Shown: in pieces, positions 39,780 through 48,893 of the stretch
Layout of the letters: each line of letters opens with the position of its first letter
How positions within the stretch are numbered: the stretch's first letter is position 1
NCBI RefSeq assembly: GCF_036127095.1
Contig: NZ_CP108006.1
Location: forward strand, 5,261,501 to 5,325,500
Direction of reading: 5' to 3'
From: Streptomyces sp. NBC_00335
GTDB taxonomy: Bacteria; Actinomycetota; Actinomycetes; Streptomycetales; Streptomycetaceae
DNA: 64,000 nucleotides
Made by a program: the position numbers and the translations under genes
The notes under the pieces: model-generated
The model's database searches: none
What the model was told of the DNA's origin: nothing
The model's input: only the letters and a program-made list of their open reading frames with translations

Positions 39780-40181
39780 TGCGGTCGTCCCCGGGGGTCG
39801 GGCCCGGCGTGGTACCGGGCGGTAACTTGGTAGGGGACTTCTACGGGGCTGCGAACATGCTCCGCAACGACGCCGCGGGAGCCGTCCCGCGCCCGGCCGC
39901 CTTCACCTATCCGGGTCGGTCCCCGGCCGCCCCCGGGCCCCGCCCCGGGTCCCGCAAGGAGCGAGGTGGACGCCGCGCGGCCCCGCCGCGGCACCCCGAA
40001 GGGGGACGCGGGCCGTCACGGACGGAGTCCGTGACCTCCGGCGGGCGTGCCCCCGGCGCGACCCAGCCCGCCGGAGCCGCGCAGGCCCCCGGGGAGAAGG
40101 CGTGCGAGGGGGCGTCGCGAAGGACCGCGGGCGGCCCGGTCGTATCCTGGGGGCGTTTCCGACTACCGAAAGCAGCCGGCC
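39780..40181. other. 402-base divergent intergenic region, no gene seen
   Basis: Lies between the Rv3235-type gene and the DUF6912 gene. It is very GC-rich with no gene-like frame supported by a ribosome site and no recognisable repeat. It must hold both divergent promoters; TAACTTGGTAGG near 39823 and CGTATCCTGG near 40141 are the only AT-richer spots. Confidence 0.5.
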
Positions 40182-40682
40182 ATGCGCGTGTACGTCCCCC
40201 TGACCCTCCCCGGGCTCGCCGAGGCGCACCAGGCGGGTGAGCTGGGCCCGGCTCCGCTGCGGGCGTACGCCGTCACGCCCGGGCTGCGCGAGTGGTACGT
40301 CTCGGACGACATCGAGGAGCTGGAGTACGCCGCCCTGACCAGGGCCGCCGCCGCCTCGCTGCGGATGATCGCCGAGGACGGGGCCGCGCCCCGCAAGCGG
40401 GTCGTGGTCGCCCTCGACGTGGACGACAAGGCCGCCACCGCCACCCCCGGCGCCGACGAGGCCACGCTGGGCCAGGTGGCCCTCGCCGGGGCCGTACGGC
40501 TCGCGGTGGCCGCCGCGGTGCACGTGGACGCGGAAGAGGCCCTGGAGGACGTGAGCGCCGCCGTGGCGGCCGTCCCGGCCGCGGACGGGGGCGACGAGGA
40601 CGCGCGGTCCACCGTCGACGGTGCCGAGGACCACGAGCTGCTGTGGTTCGGGATCCAGGAGATTCCGGGGCTGCTGAAGTGA
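40182..40682 (+). CDS. DUF6912 family protein
   Basis: 166 residues starting MRVYVPLTLPGLAEAHQAGE, the conserved opening of this actinobacterial family. It is soluble, Ala-rich and acidic, with VVVALDVDDKAATA, then a C-terminal ELLWFGIQEIPGLLK. Function unknown. The ribosome site is weak. The stop overlaps the start of the HAD gene in GTGA, so translation is coupled. Confidence 0.83.
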   Translation: MRVYVPLTLPGLAEAHQAGELGPAPLRAYAVTPGLREWYVSDDIEELEYAALTRAAAASLRMIAEDGAAPRKRVVVALDVDDKAATATPGADEATLGQVALAGAVRLAVAAAVHVDAEEALEDVSAAVAAVPAADGGDEDARSTVDGAEDHELLWFGIQEIPGLLK

Positions 40683-41509
40683 GCGCGGCATCCCGGAACC
40701 CGGAATCCCGGAACCCGGCGGCATCCCAGAACCCGGCGCCCGAGGGCACCCCGCTCGTGGTCCCGACGCCCGAGGGCCCCGCGCTCGCGGTGCCGGCGCC
40801 GCCCGTGGCCGCCGCGCCCGAGGGCCCGGCGGCACCGGTCCGCGCCCCCGCGGCCCCGCACATCGTCTGGGACTGGAACGGCACGCTGCTCCACGACATC
40901 GACGCCGTGATAGCCGCCACCAACGCCTCCTTCGCCGAGCTCGGCCTCGCGCCGATCACCCTGGAGCGGTACCGCGAGCTGTACGTCGTACCGGTGCCGA
41001 AGTTCTACGAGCGCCTCATGGGACGGCTCCCCACGGACGCCGAGTGGCTGGTCATGGACGAGGCCTTCCACCGCCACTACTGGGTGGCCGCCGAGGACGC
41101 CGGGCTCGCCGAGGGGGCACGTGAGCTGCTGCGGGGCTGGCAGGCGGAGGGGCTGACGCAGTCGCTGCTGTCCCTCGCGCCCCACGACCAGCTCGTGCCA
41201 CTCGTCCGGGCGCACGGGATCGACGGGCACTTCCTGCGCGTCGACGGGCGTACCGGGCCCTCCCACACCACCAAGGCGGGGCACCTCGTACGTCACTTGG
41301 CGGCCCTGGACGGGACGGGAGTGAGCGCCGGTCGTACGGTACTCATCGGAGACGCCGTGGACGACGCGCTGGCCGCCGCGCACGTGGGCGCGCGGGCCGT
41401 CCTCTATACGGGCGGTTCGCACAGCCGCGGCAGTCTGGAATCAGCCGGTGTCCCCGTCGTGGACAGCCTGGCGGAGGCCGTACGCACTGCTCGCGAGCTG
41501 GCCGGATAG
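40679..41509 (+). CDS. HAD family hydrolase (phosphoglycolate phosphatase-like)
   Basis: 276 residues if the GTG at 40679 (GTGA overlap with the previous gene) is used. HAD motif I is HIVWDWNGTLLHD, with the nucleophile Asp at about residue 64, motif II lies in QSLLSLAPHDQL, and motif IV is TVLIGDAVDDALAAAHVGA. The helical cap lies between (NASFAELGLAPITLERYRE). The first ~60 residues are Pro/Ala-rich and come from a short DNA repeat (tcccggaacccgg-like, 40691-40735), so homologues probably begin near HIVWDWNG and the true start could be a later GTG. Substrate unknown. Confidence 0.87.
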   Translation: MSAASRNPESRNPAASQNPAPEGTPLVVPTPEGPALAVPAPPVAAAPEGPAAPVRAPAAPHIVWDWNGTLLHDIDAVIAATNASFAELGLAPITLERYRELYVVPVPKFYERLMGRLPTDAEWLVMDEAFHRHYWVAAEDAGLAEGARELLRGWQAEGLTQSLLSLAPHDQLVPLVRAHGIDGHFLRVDGRTGPSHTTKAGHLVRHLAALDGTGVSAGRTVLIGDAVDDALAAAHVGARAVLYTGGSHSRGSLESAGVPVVDSLAEAVRTARELAG

Positions 41510-41660
41510 CGACCGGGCCATGAGCGGAGAGCGACCGCGCACCGGCCTGGCACGCACGGCCGGGCGAGACCCTGTCCAGAGTGTCAAAGTTACCCCCCCT
41601 CTTTTGTACACATACAGCTCATGACGAGCCGGGGGTGGAGCGAGATAGCCTGGTACCCGT

Positions 41661-41740
41661 GATCAGCGCGATAGTTCTCGGAGGCACCGAAGCCTCCGCC
41701 CGGCGCCCGGCGCACCACCGTGCCCGGGCCCTCGCTGATC
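41661..41740 (+). promoter_or_regulatory. Candidate three-helix structured RNA in the glutamate dehydrogenase leader
   Basis: Within the 396-base gap before the glutamate dehydrogenase gene. P1 pairs GATCAGCG (41661-41668) with CGCTGATC (41733-41740). P2 pairs CGGAGGC (41679-41685) with GCCTCCG (41692-41698) around ACCGAA. P3 pairs GCCCGG-C-GCAC (41705-41715) with GTGC-CCGGGC (41720-41729) around CACC, with one bulged C. The result is an 80-base three-way junction, all Watson-Crick. It ends 165 bases before the start codon. No name can be given. Confidence 0.45.
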
Positions 41741-41905
41741 CCCGCCCCCGGGACATCCTGCCGATCATGGCCGATTTCCTCCCGGTGGGCTCTCTCGACG
41801 GCATAGCGTCGATCCCGAACGGACACCGACATCCCGCCTCGCGGTGCTATGCCATTCCTTCCTTCACCTACGTCACGCAATGGCGCGCGACAGGAGCCAG
41901 AGGAC

Positions 41906-44900
41906 ATGCAGACCAAGCTGGACGAAGCAAAGGCCGAGCTGCTCGCGCGGGCGGCACGGGTAGCTGAGAACAGCCCGGCCGGGGGGCTACTTCCGACTGG
42001 GTCCGAGCAGGGGGAGCGTCCCGACCGGGACACGACTCTCGCCTACCTCCAGCGCTACTACCTGCACACCGCCCCGGAGGACCTGCTCGACCGGGACCCG
42101 GTCGACGTGTTCGGGGGCGCGCTCTCGCACTACCGGCTCGCGGCGAACCGTCCGCAGGGCACGGCGAACGTGCGGGTGCACACGCCCACGGTGGAGGAGA
42201 ACGGCTGGACCTCCAGCCACTCCGTCGTCGAGGTGGTCACCGACGACATGCCGTTCCTCGTGGACTCCGTGACGAACGAGCTGTCCCGCCACGGGCGCGG
42301 CATCCACGTCGTGATCCACCCGCAGGTCGTCGTCCGCCGCGACATCGCCGGCAAGCTGATCGAGATCCTCGGCCCCGACTGCGACGCGCACGGTCCCCGC
42401 ACCGCGCGCCCCCACGACTCCCTCGTCGAGTCCTGGATCCACGTCGAGATCGACCGCGAGACCGACAAGGCCGACCTCAAGCAGATCACCGCCGATCTGC
42501 AGCGCGTCCTGTCCGACGTACGCGAGTCCGTCGAGGACTGGGAGAAGATGCGCGACGCGGCGCTGCGCATCGCGCAGGAGCTCCCCGAGGAGCCCACCGC
42601 CCCGGACCTGCGCGAGTACGAGCTGGAAGAGGCCCGTGAGCTGCTGCGCTGGCTCGCCGACGACCACTTCACCTTCCTCGGCTACCGCGAGTACAACCTC
42701 GTCGACGGCGACGCCCTGGCCGCCGTGCCCGGCACCGGCCTCGGCATCCTGCGCTCCGACCCGCTGCACCACGGCCAGGACGAGGCGCACCCCGTCTCGC
42801 CGTCCTTCAACCGGCTGCCGGCCGACGCCCGCGCCAAGGCCCGCGAGCACCGCCTGCTGGTGCTGACCAAGGCCAACAGCCGCTCCACCGTGCACCGGCC
42901 CTCCTACCTCGACTACGTCGGCGTGAAGAAGTTCGACGCCGACGGCAACGTCGTCGGCGAGCGCCGCTTCCTCGGCCTGTTCTCCTCCGCCGCCTACACC
43001 GAGTCGGTGCGCCGGGTCCCGGTCATCCGCCGCAAGGTCGCCGAGGTCCTCGAAGGCGCCGGCTTCGCCCCGTCCAGCCACGACGGCCGCGACCTGCTCC
43101 AGATCCTGGAGACCTACCCGCGCGACGAGCTGTTCCAGACCCCGGTCGACCAGCTCCAGGCCATCGCCACCTCCGTCCTGTACCTCCAGGAGCGCCGCCG
43201 GCTGCGGCTGTACCTGCGCCAGGACGAGTACGGGCGCTACTACTCCGCGCTGGTCTACCTGCCGCGCGACCGCTACACCACCGGCGTGCGGCTGCGGCTG
43301 ATCGCGATCCTGCAGGAGGAGCTCGACGGCATCAGCGTCGACTTCACCGCCTGGAACACCGAGTCGATCCTCTCCCGCATCCACTTCGTCGTCCGCGTCC
43401 CGCAGGGCACCGAGCTGCCCGTGCTGACCGACGCCGACGTCGAGCGGATCGAGGGCCGCCTGGTCGAGGCCGCCCGTTCTTGGGCCGACGGCTTCGGCGA
43501 GGCGCTCGTCGCGGAGCTGGGCGAGGAGCGCGCCGCCGAGCTGCTGCGCAAGTACGCGAACTCCTTCCCCGAGGGCTACAAGGCCGACCACTCGCCGCGC
43601 TCGGCCGTGGCCGACCTGTGCCACCTGGAGCGGCTGTCCGCGAGCGACCGCGAGTTCGCGCTGTCGCTGTACGAGCCGGTCGGCGCGGGCCCCGGCGAAC
43701 GCCGGTTCAAGATCTACCGCACGGGCGAGCAGGTCTCGCTCTCCGCGGTCCTGCCGGTCCTGCAGCGCCTGGGCGTCGAGGTCACCGACGAGCGGCCGTA
43801 CGAGCTGCGCTGCACCGACCGCACCAACGCGTGGATCTACGACTTCGGTCTGCGGATGCCGCTTCCGAGCGGCAACGGGGACCCCGCCGGGAGCTCCAAC
43901 TACCTCGGCGACGACGCCCGCGAGCGGTTCCAGGACGCCTTCTCCGCGGTCTGGCAGGGCGACGCCGAGAACGACAACTTCAACACCCTGGTGCTCGGCG
44001 CCGGACTGACCTGGCGACAGGCCGTGGTCCTGCGCGCGTACGCCAAGTACCTGCGCCAGGCCGGTGCCACCTTCAGCCAGGACTACATGGAGGACACCCT
44101 CCGCAACAACGTCCACACCACCCGGCTGCTGGTCTCCCTCTTCGAGGCCCGGATGTCGCCCGGCCGCCAGTCCGCGGGCACCGAGCTCGTCGACGCGATG
44201 CTGGAGGAGCTGGACGGGGCCCTGGACCAGGTCGCCTCGCTGGACGAGGACCGGATCCTGCGCTCCTTCCTCACCCTCATCAAGGCGACGCTGCGCACGA
44301 ACTTCTTCCAGCTCAACTCCGCGGGCGAGCAGCACTCGTACGTGTCGATGAAGTTCGACCCGCAGGCCATCCCCGACCTGCCGGCGCCGCGCCCGGCCTT
44401 CGAGATCTGGGTGTACTCCCCGCGCGTCGAGGGCGTCCACCTGCGCTTCGGCAAGGTCGCCCGAGGCGGCCTGCGCTGGTCCGACCGCCGCGAGGACTTC
44501 CGTACGGAGATCCTCGGCCTGGTCAAGGCGCAGATGGTCAAGAACACCGTCATCGTGCCCGTCGGCGCCAAGGGCGGCTTCGTCGCCAAGAACCTCCCCG
44601 ACCCGTCGGTGGACCGCGACGCCTGGCTCGCCGAGGGCATCGCCTCGTACAAGATCTTCATCTCGGCGCTGCTCGACATCACCGACAACCTCGTCGGTGG
44701 CGAGGTCCTGCACCCCAAGGGCGTGGTCCGCCACGACGAGGACGACACCTACCTCGTCGTCGCCGCCGACAAGGGCACCGCGACCTTCTCCGACATCGCC
44801 AACGGGGTGGCCGAGTCCTACGGGTTCTGGCTGGGCGACGCCTTCGCCTCCGGCGGCTCGGCCGGCTACGACCACAAGGGCATGGGCATCACCGCCCGCG

Positions 44901-46888
44901 GCGCCTGGGAGTCCGTCAAGCGGCACTTCCGCGAGCTCGGGCACGACACCCAGACGCAGGACTTCACGGTCGTCGGCGTCGGCGACATGTCCGGCGACGT
45001 CTTCGGCAACGGCATGCTGCTCTCCGAGCACATCCGCCTGGTCGCGGCCTTCGACCACCGGCACATCTTCATCGACCCGAACCCGGATGCGGCGACGTCC
45101 TACGCCGAGCGCCGGCGCCTCTTCGACCTGCCGCGCTCCTCGTGGGCGGACTACGACAGCTCCCTGCTGTCGGCCGGTGGCGGGATCCACCCGCGCAGCG
45201 CGAAGGCCATCCCGGTCAACGCGCAGGTCCGCGAAGCCCTCGGCATCGAGGCCGGCGTCACCAAGATGACCCCGGCCGACCTGATGAAGGCGATCCTCCA
45301 GTCCCCGGTGGACCTGCTGTGGAACGGCGGCATCGGTACGTACGTCAAGGCGACGGCCGAGACGCACGCCGACGTCGGCGACAAGGCCAACGACGCCATC
45401 CGCGTCAACGGCTCCGACGTGCGCGCCAAGGTCATCGGCGAGGGCGGCAACCTGGGCCTGACCCAGCTCGGCCGCATCGAGTTCGCGCGCAGCGGCGCCG
45501 GCGGCGAGGGCGGCAAGGTCAACACCGACGCCATCGACAACAGCGCGGGCGTGGACACCTCCGACCACGAGGTGAACATCAAGATCCTGCTGAACTCGGT
45601 GGTCGCCGACGGGGACCTGACCGTCAAGCAGCGCAACAAGTTCCTCGCCGAGATGACCGACGAGGTCGGCCGGCTGGTGCTGCGCAACAACTACGCCCAG
45701 AACGTGGCGCTGGCCAACGGCGCCGCCCAGGCCCCCAGCCTGCTCCACGCCCAGCAGCGCTTCATGCGCCGCCTGGGCCGTGACGGCCTGCTGGACCGCG
45801 CCCTGGAGTTCCTGCCCAACGACCGGCAGCTGCGCGAACTGCTGAACAACGCCAAGGGCCTGACCCAGCCGGAGCTGGCCGTCCTGTTCGCCTACACCAA
45901 GATCACGGTGGCGGACGAGCTCATCCACACCGAGCTGCCGGACGACCCGTACCTCGACCGCCTGCTGCACGCCTACTTCCCGGGCGCGCTGCTCGCGAAG
46001 TTCCCCGAGCAGGTCGACGGGCACGCGCTGCGCCGCGAGATCATCACCACGGTGCTGGTCAACGACACCGTCAACAGCGGTGGCTCGACCTTCCTGCACC
46101 GCCTGCGCGAGGAGACCGGAGCCTCCCTGGAGGAGATCGTCCGGGCGCAGCTCGCGGCCCGCGAGATCTTCGGCCTGGCCGAGGTGTGGGACAGGGTCGA
46201 GGCCCTCGACAACGAGGTCGCCGCCGACGTCCAGACCCGGATCCGGCTGCACTCGCGGCGCCTGGTCGAGCGCGGTACGCGCTGGCTGCTGAACAACCGG
46301 CCGCAGCCGCTCCAGATCACCGAGACCATCGAGCTCTTCGCCGAGCGGGTGGAGCGGGTCTGGTCGGACGTGCCGAAGCTGGTGCGCGGCGCGGACCTGG
46401 AGTGGTACGAGGCCGTCATGGCCGAGCTGATCGGCGAGGGCGTGCCGGAGGAGCTGGCGGCCAAGGTGGCCGGGTTCTCGTCCGCCTTCCCGACGCTGGA
46501 CATCGTCGCGATCGCCGACCGTACGGGCGTCGAGCCGCTGGCCGTCGCCGAGGTGTACTACGACCTCGCCGACCGGCTCGACATCACCCAGCTGATGGAC
46601 CGGATCATCGAACTGCCGCGGGCCGACCGCTGGCAGTCGATGGCCCGCGCGTCCATCCGCGAGGACCTGTTCTCCGCGCATGCGGCGCTGACCGCGGACG
46701 TGCTGGCGGTCGGGAACGGGACCTCGACTCCCGAGGAGCGCTTCAAGGCGTGGGAGGAGAAGAACGCGGCGATCATCGGGCGGGCGCGGACGACTCTGGA
46801 CGAGATCCAGGGGTCGGACGACTTCGATCTGGCGAATCTGTCCGTCGCCATGCGGACGATGCGCTCGCTGCTTCGGTCGCACGCGTAG
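41906..46888 (+). CDS. NAD-specific glutamate dehydrogenase, large ('180 kDa') class
   Basis: 1660 residues; converts glutamate to 2-oxoglutarate and ammonia with NAD, a catabolic and nitrogen-balance enzyme first described in Streptomyces clavuligerus. ATG 41906 has AGGAG and GAGGA just upstream; an earlier in-frame ATG (41849) lacks a site. A long N-terminal region with ACT-like folds (to about 700) precedes the catalytic domain, in which FGKVARGGLRWSDRREDFRT and VPVGAKGGFVAKN (substrate lysine), the nucleotide-binding VVGVGDMSGDVFGNGML and KVIGEGGNLGLTQLGRIE are all present. A helical C-terminal domain of ~450 residues ends the protein. Length matches the class. Confidence 0.96.
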   Translation: MQTKLDEAKAELLARAARVAENSPAGGLLPTGSEQGERPDRDTTLAYLQRYYLHTAPEDLLDRDPVDVFGGALSHYRLAANRPQGTANVRVHTPTVEENGWTSSHSVVEVVTDDMPFLVDSVTNELSRHGRGIHVVIHPQVVVRRDIAGKLIEILGPDCDAHGPRTARPHDSLVESWIHVEIDRETDKADLKQITADLQRVLSDVRESVEDWEKMRDAALRIAQELPEEPTAPDLREYELEEARELLRWLADDHFTFLGYREYNLVDGDALAAVPGTGLGILRSDPLHHGQDEAHPVSPSFNRLPADARAKAREHRLLVLTKANSRSTVHRPSYLDYVGVKKFDADGNVVGERRFLGLFSSAAYTESVRRVPVIRRKVAEVLEGAGFAPSSHDGRDLLQILETYPRDELFQTPVDQLQAIATSVLYLQERRRLRLYLRQDEYGRYYSALVYLPRDRYTTGVRLRLIAILQEELDGISVDFTAWNTESILSRIHFVVRVPQGTELPVLTDADVERIEGRLVEAARSWADGFGEALVAELGEERAAELLRKYANSFPEGYKADHSPRSAVADLCHLERLSASDREFALSLYEPVGAGPGERRFKIYRTGEQVSLSAVLPVLQRLGVEVTDERPYELRCTDRTNAWIYDFGLRMPLPSGNGDPAGSSNYLGDDARERFQDAFSAVWQGDAENDNFNTLVLGAGLTWRQAVVLRAYAKYLRQAGATFSQDYMEDTLRNNVHTTRLLVSLFEARMSPGRQSAGTELVDAMLEELDGALDQVASLDEDRILRSFLTLIKATLRTNFFQLNSAGEQHSYVSMKFDPQAIPDLPAPRPAFEIWVYSPRVEGVHLRFGKVARGGLRWSDRREDFRTEILGLVKAQMVKNTVIVPVGAKGGFVAKNLPDPSVDRDAWLAEGIASYKIFISALLDITDNLVGGEVLHPKGVVRHDEDDTYLVVAADKGTATFSDIANGVAESYGFWLGDAFASGGSAGYDHKGMGITARGAWESVKRHFRELGHDTQTQDFTVVGVGDMSGDVFGNGMLLSEHIRLVAAFDHRHIFIDPNPDAATSYAERRRLFDLPRSSWADYDSSLLSAGGGIHPRSAKAIPVNAQVREALGIEAGVTKMTPADLMKAILQSPVDLLWNGGIGTYVKATAETHADVGDKANDAIRVNGSDVRAKVIGEGGNLGLTQLGRIEFARSGAGGEGGKVNTDAIDNSAGVDTSDHEVNIKILLNSVVADGDLTVKQRNKFLAEMTDEVGRLVLRNNYAQNVALANGAAQAPSLLHAQQRFMRRLGRDGLLDRALEFLPNDRQLRELLNNAKGLTQPELAVLFAYTKITVADELIHTELPDDPYLDRLLHAYFPGALLAKFPEQVDGHALRREIITTVLVNDTVNSGGSTFLHRLREETGASLEEIVRAQLAAREIFGLAEVWDRVEALDNEVAADVQTRIRLHSRRLVERGTRWLLNNRPQPLQITETIELFAERVERVWSDVPKLVRGADLEWYEAVMAELIGEGVPEELAAKVAGFSSAFPTLDIVAIADRTGVEPLAVAEVYYDLADRLDITQLMDRIIELPRADRWQSMARASIREDLFSAHAALTADVLAVGNGTSTPEERFKAWEEKNAAIIGRARTTLDEIQGSDDFDLANLSVAMRTMRSLLRSHA

Positions 46889-46908
46889 CCCTGCGGGCGG
46901 CGGTACTC

Positions 46909-46958
46909 GAACGGGCCGGGCCCGGGACCCTCTGGGGGGTTCCGGGCCCGGCCCGTTC
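46909..46958. terminator. Terminator after glutamate dehydrogenase
   Basis: Arms GAACGGGCCGGGCCCGGA and TCCGGGCCCGGCCCGTTC (18 bases, exact) flank a 14-base loop. It lies between convergent genes. Confidence 0.9.
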
Positions 46959-47046
46959 GTGGTGTGGTCGGTCGTGTGCGGGTGCGGCGCCGTTGGAGTG
47001 GTCCTGGAGGGGCTGGATTCGGCCGGCCCGGTGGGGCTGGAGTGGG

Positions 47047-47829
47047 TCAGCGCTTGTTGGTGAACTCTTCGTATGCGTCGCAGACCTCTTCTGAGGGGCC
47101 GTCCATGCGGAGGACGCCTGATTCGAGCCAGATCGCGCGGTCGCAGGTTTCGCGGACCGTGCCGATGCCGTGGCTGACGAGGAAGACGGTGCCTGCCCGT
47201 TCGCGGAGTTCCTCGATGCGGGCCTTGCTGCGGCGCTGGAAGGCGGCGTCGCCGGTGGCCAGGGCTTCGTCGATCATCAGGACGTCGTGGTCCTTGGCGG
47301 CGGCGATGGAGAAGCGCAGCCGGGCGCCCATGCCCGAGGAGTAGGTGCGCATGGGCATGGAGATGAAGTCGCCCTTCTCGTTGATGCCGGAGAAGTCGAC
47401 GATCTCCTCGTAGCGCTCGCGGATCTGCCGCTTGGACATCCCCATGGCGAGGCCGCCGAGGACCACGTTGCGTTCGCCGGTCAGGTCGTTCATCAGGGCC
47501 GCGTTCACGCCGAGCAGGGACGGCTGGCCGTGCGAGAAGATCCGGCCGCGCGCGACCGGCTGGAGGCCCGCGATGGCGGACAGCAGGGTGGACTTGCCGG
47601 AGCCGTTGGTGCCGATCAGGCCGATGGCCTCGCCCTTGTAGGCGGTGAAGCTGACGCCCTTGACGGCGTGCACCTCGCGGATGCCGGTGGCGGGCTTGCG
47701 GGAGAAGATCCGGCTGAGGGCCGCGGTCGCGCCGCCCTTGCGGCCGCCCGATCCCTGCACCTTGTAGATCACGTGGACGTCGTCGGCGATGACGGTCGGG
47801 GTCCGGGTCTCGGTTGCGGTGTCAGCCAC
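47047..47829 (-). CDS. ABC exporter ATP-binding protein, TagH/Wzt type
   Basis: 260 residues from a GTG with GGAGGAG upstream. ATPase motifs: Walker A GTNGSGKST (73-81), signature YSSGMGARLRFSIA, Walker B VLMIDEALATGD, switch His in VFLVSHGIGTV. The N-terminal insertion between the first strands (GGRKGGATAALSRIFSRK, just before HAVKGVSF) is typical of transporters for wall teichoic acids and O-antigens. No C-terminal carbohydrate-binding domain is present. It overlaps the permease gene by 8 bases and would power export of a lipid-linked wall polymer or polysaccharide. Confidence 0.92.
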   Translation of the reverse strand: MADTATETRTPTVIADDVHVIYKVQGSGGRKGGATAALSRIFSRKPATGIREVHAVKGVSFTAYKGEAIGLIGTNGSGKSTLLSAIAGLQPVARGRIFSHGQPSLLGVNAALMNDLTGERNVVLGGLAMGMSKRQIRERYEEIVDFSGINEKGDFISMPMRTYSSGMGARLRFSIAAAKDHDVLMIDEALATGDAAFQRRSKARIEELRERAGTVFLVSHGIGTVRETCDRAIWLESGVLRMDGPSEEVCDAYEEFTNKR

Positions 47830-48763
47830 GGCCGTACTCCTCCTCTGCCTTCCAGAAGAAAACGAACCCGCCGACGCCGGCGAACAGGGCCCAGCCCAGG
47901 GCGACCGGCCAGACGTGGGGCGGGAGCTGGTGCGCCGTGTACGAGTCGATGAGCGCGAAGCGCATCAGGTCGATGTAGACGGCGGCGGGGTTGAGCTTGA
48001 GGGCCATCGAGACCCACTGCGGCAGGTTGTCCGTCTTGAGCATCTGGTCGATCGACCACATGACGCCCGAGGCGTACATCCAGGTCCGCAGGACGAACGG
48101 CATCAGCTGGCTGACGTCGGGGCTCTTCGCTCCGACCCGCGCCATGACCATGGCGCAGCCGGCGCAGAAGACGGCCATGAGGAGCAGGGCGGGGAGGGCG
48201 AGCAGCCAGCTCGGGGCGGGGGTCTGGCCGAAGACGAGCAGCAGGATGACCAGCGCGCCCATGGTGATCAGCAGTTGCTGGAAGAGCTGGACGACGGTGG
48301 ACAGCGGCAGCGAGGCGCGCGGGAAGTGCAGGGCGCGGACCAGGCCGAGGTTGGACTGGACGGCGCGGGTGGAGGCGTTGATGCAGCTTCCGATGAAGTC
48401 CCAGACGAAGACGCCCGTGATCAGGAACACGATGTAGTCCGGCACGCTGTGCTGGGCGTGCATCACGATGCCGAAGATGAAGTAGTAGACGGCCGCGTTG
48501 AGCAGCGGCGTCATCAGGTGCCAGACCTGGCCGAGGCTGGCCTGGCTGTACTGGGCGTGCATCCGGGCGGTGGCGTACGCGGTCACGAAGTGGCGCCGGC
48601 CCCAGAGCTGAGCGATGTAGCGGGGGAGGGTGGGGCGGGCTCCGCTGAGGGTCAGATCGTGGGCCGCCGCCAGCTCGGCGATCGGGTCCGGGGTCTTGCC
48701 TGCGGCCCTGACCTGGGGATTCGCCGGGGCGGGGGCCGGGGGTGGTGCGGTGGTCGCAGTCAC
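47822..48763 (-). CDS. ABC-2 type polymer export permease, TagG/Wzm type
   Basis: 313 residues from the GTG at 48763; the ribosome site is weak. Six membrane segments begin near residue 75 (LLNAAVYYFIFGIVMHAQ, then DYIVFLITGVFVWDFIGSCI …) after a Pro/Ala-rich cytoplasmic start and the amphipathic HFVTAYATARMHAQYSQASL helix seen in TagG proteins. Partner of the ATPase next door. The gene is divergent from the TetR gene with a 130-base shared region holding two operator-like sites. Likely cargo: teichoic acid or teichulosonic-type glycopolymer, in view of the glycerophosphotransferase gene 3 kb away. Confidence 0.9.
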   Translation of the reverse strand: MTATTAPPPAPAPANPQVRAAGKTPDPIAELAAAHDLTLSGARPTLPRYIAQLWGRRHFVTAYATARMHAQYSQASLGQVWHLMTPLLNAAVYYFIFGIVMHAQHSVPDYIVFLITGVFVWDFIGSCINASTRAVQSNLGLVRALHFPRASLPLSTVVQLFQQLLITMGALVILLLVFGQTPAPSWLLALPALLLMAVFCAGCAMVMARVGAKSPDVSQLMPFVLRTWMYASGVMWSIDQMLKTDNLPQWVSMALKLNPAAVYIDLMRFALIDSYTAHQLPPHVWPVALGWALFAGVGGFVFFWKAEEEYGRG

Positions 48764-48814
48764 GTGGGTCGCTTTCGACGGGGGCGGGGCGTCGGCGCTT
48801 TCGATGGGACGGGT

Positions 48815-48831
48815 CCGTATCGTCGCTACGG
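48815..48831. promoter_or_regulatory. Operator-like site 1 (TetR/exporter promoter)
   Basis: CCGTATCGTCGCTACGG: inverted repeat CCGTA-N7-TACGG in the 130-base divergent region. Its first 11 bases recur at 48863. Confidence 0.5.
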
Positions 48832-48862
48832 CGAGGTTAGGTCGTTCAACGTCGGAACGCAA

Positions 48863-48879
48863 CCGTATCGTCGTCGCGG
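48863..48879. promoter_or_regulatory. Operator-like site 2 (TetR/exporter promoter)
   Basis: CCGTATCGTCGTCGCGG: shares CCGTATCGTCG with site 1, 48 bases apart, and ends 14 bases before the TetR start codon. Symmetry is weaker than in site 1. Confidence 0.45.
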
Positions 48880-48893
48880 GATATGCTCTGCTC

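Noticed and set aside
41644..41967. A plus-strand frame upstream of and overlapping the glutamate dehydrogenase start
   Set aside because: No ribosome site, no recognisable domain, and it runs out of frame into the true gene; the segment is better explained as a leader.
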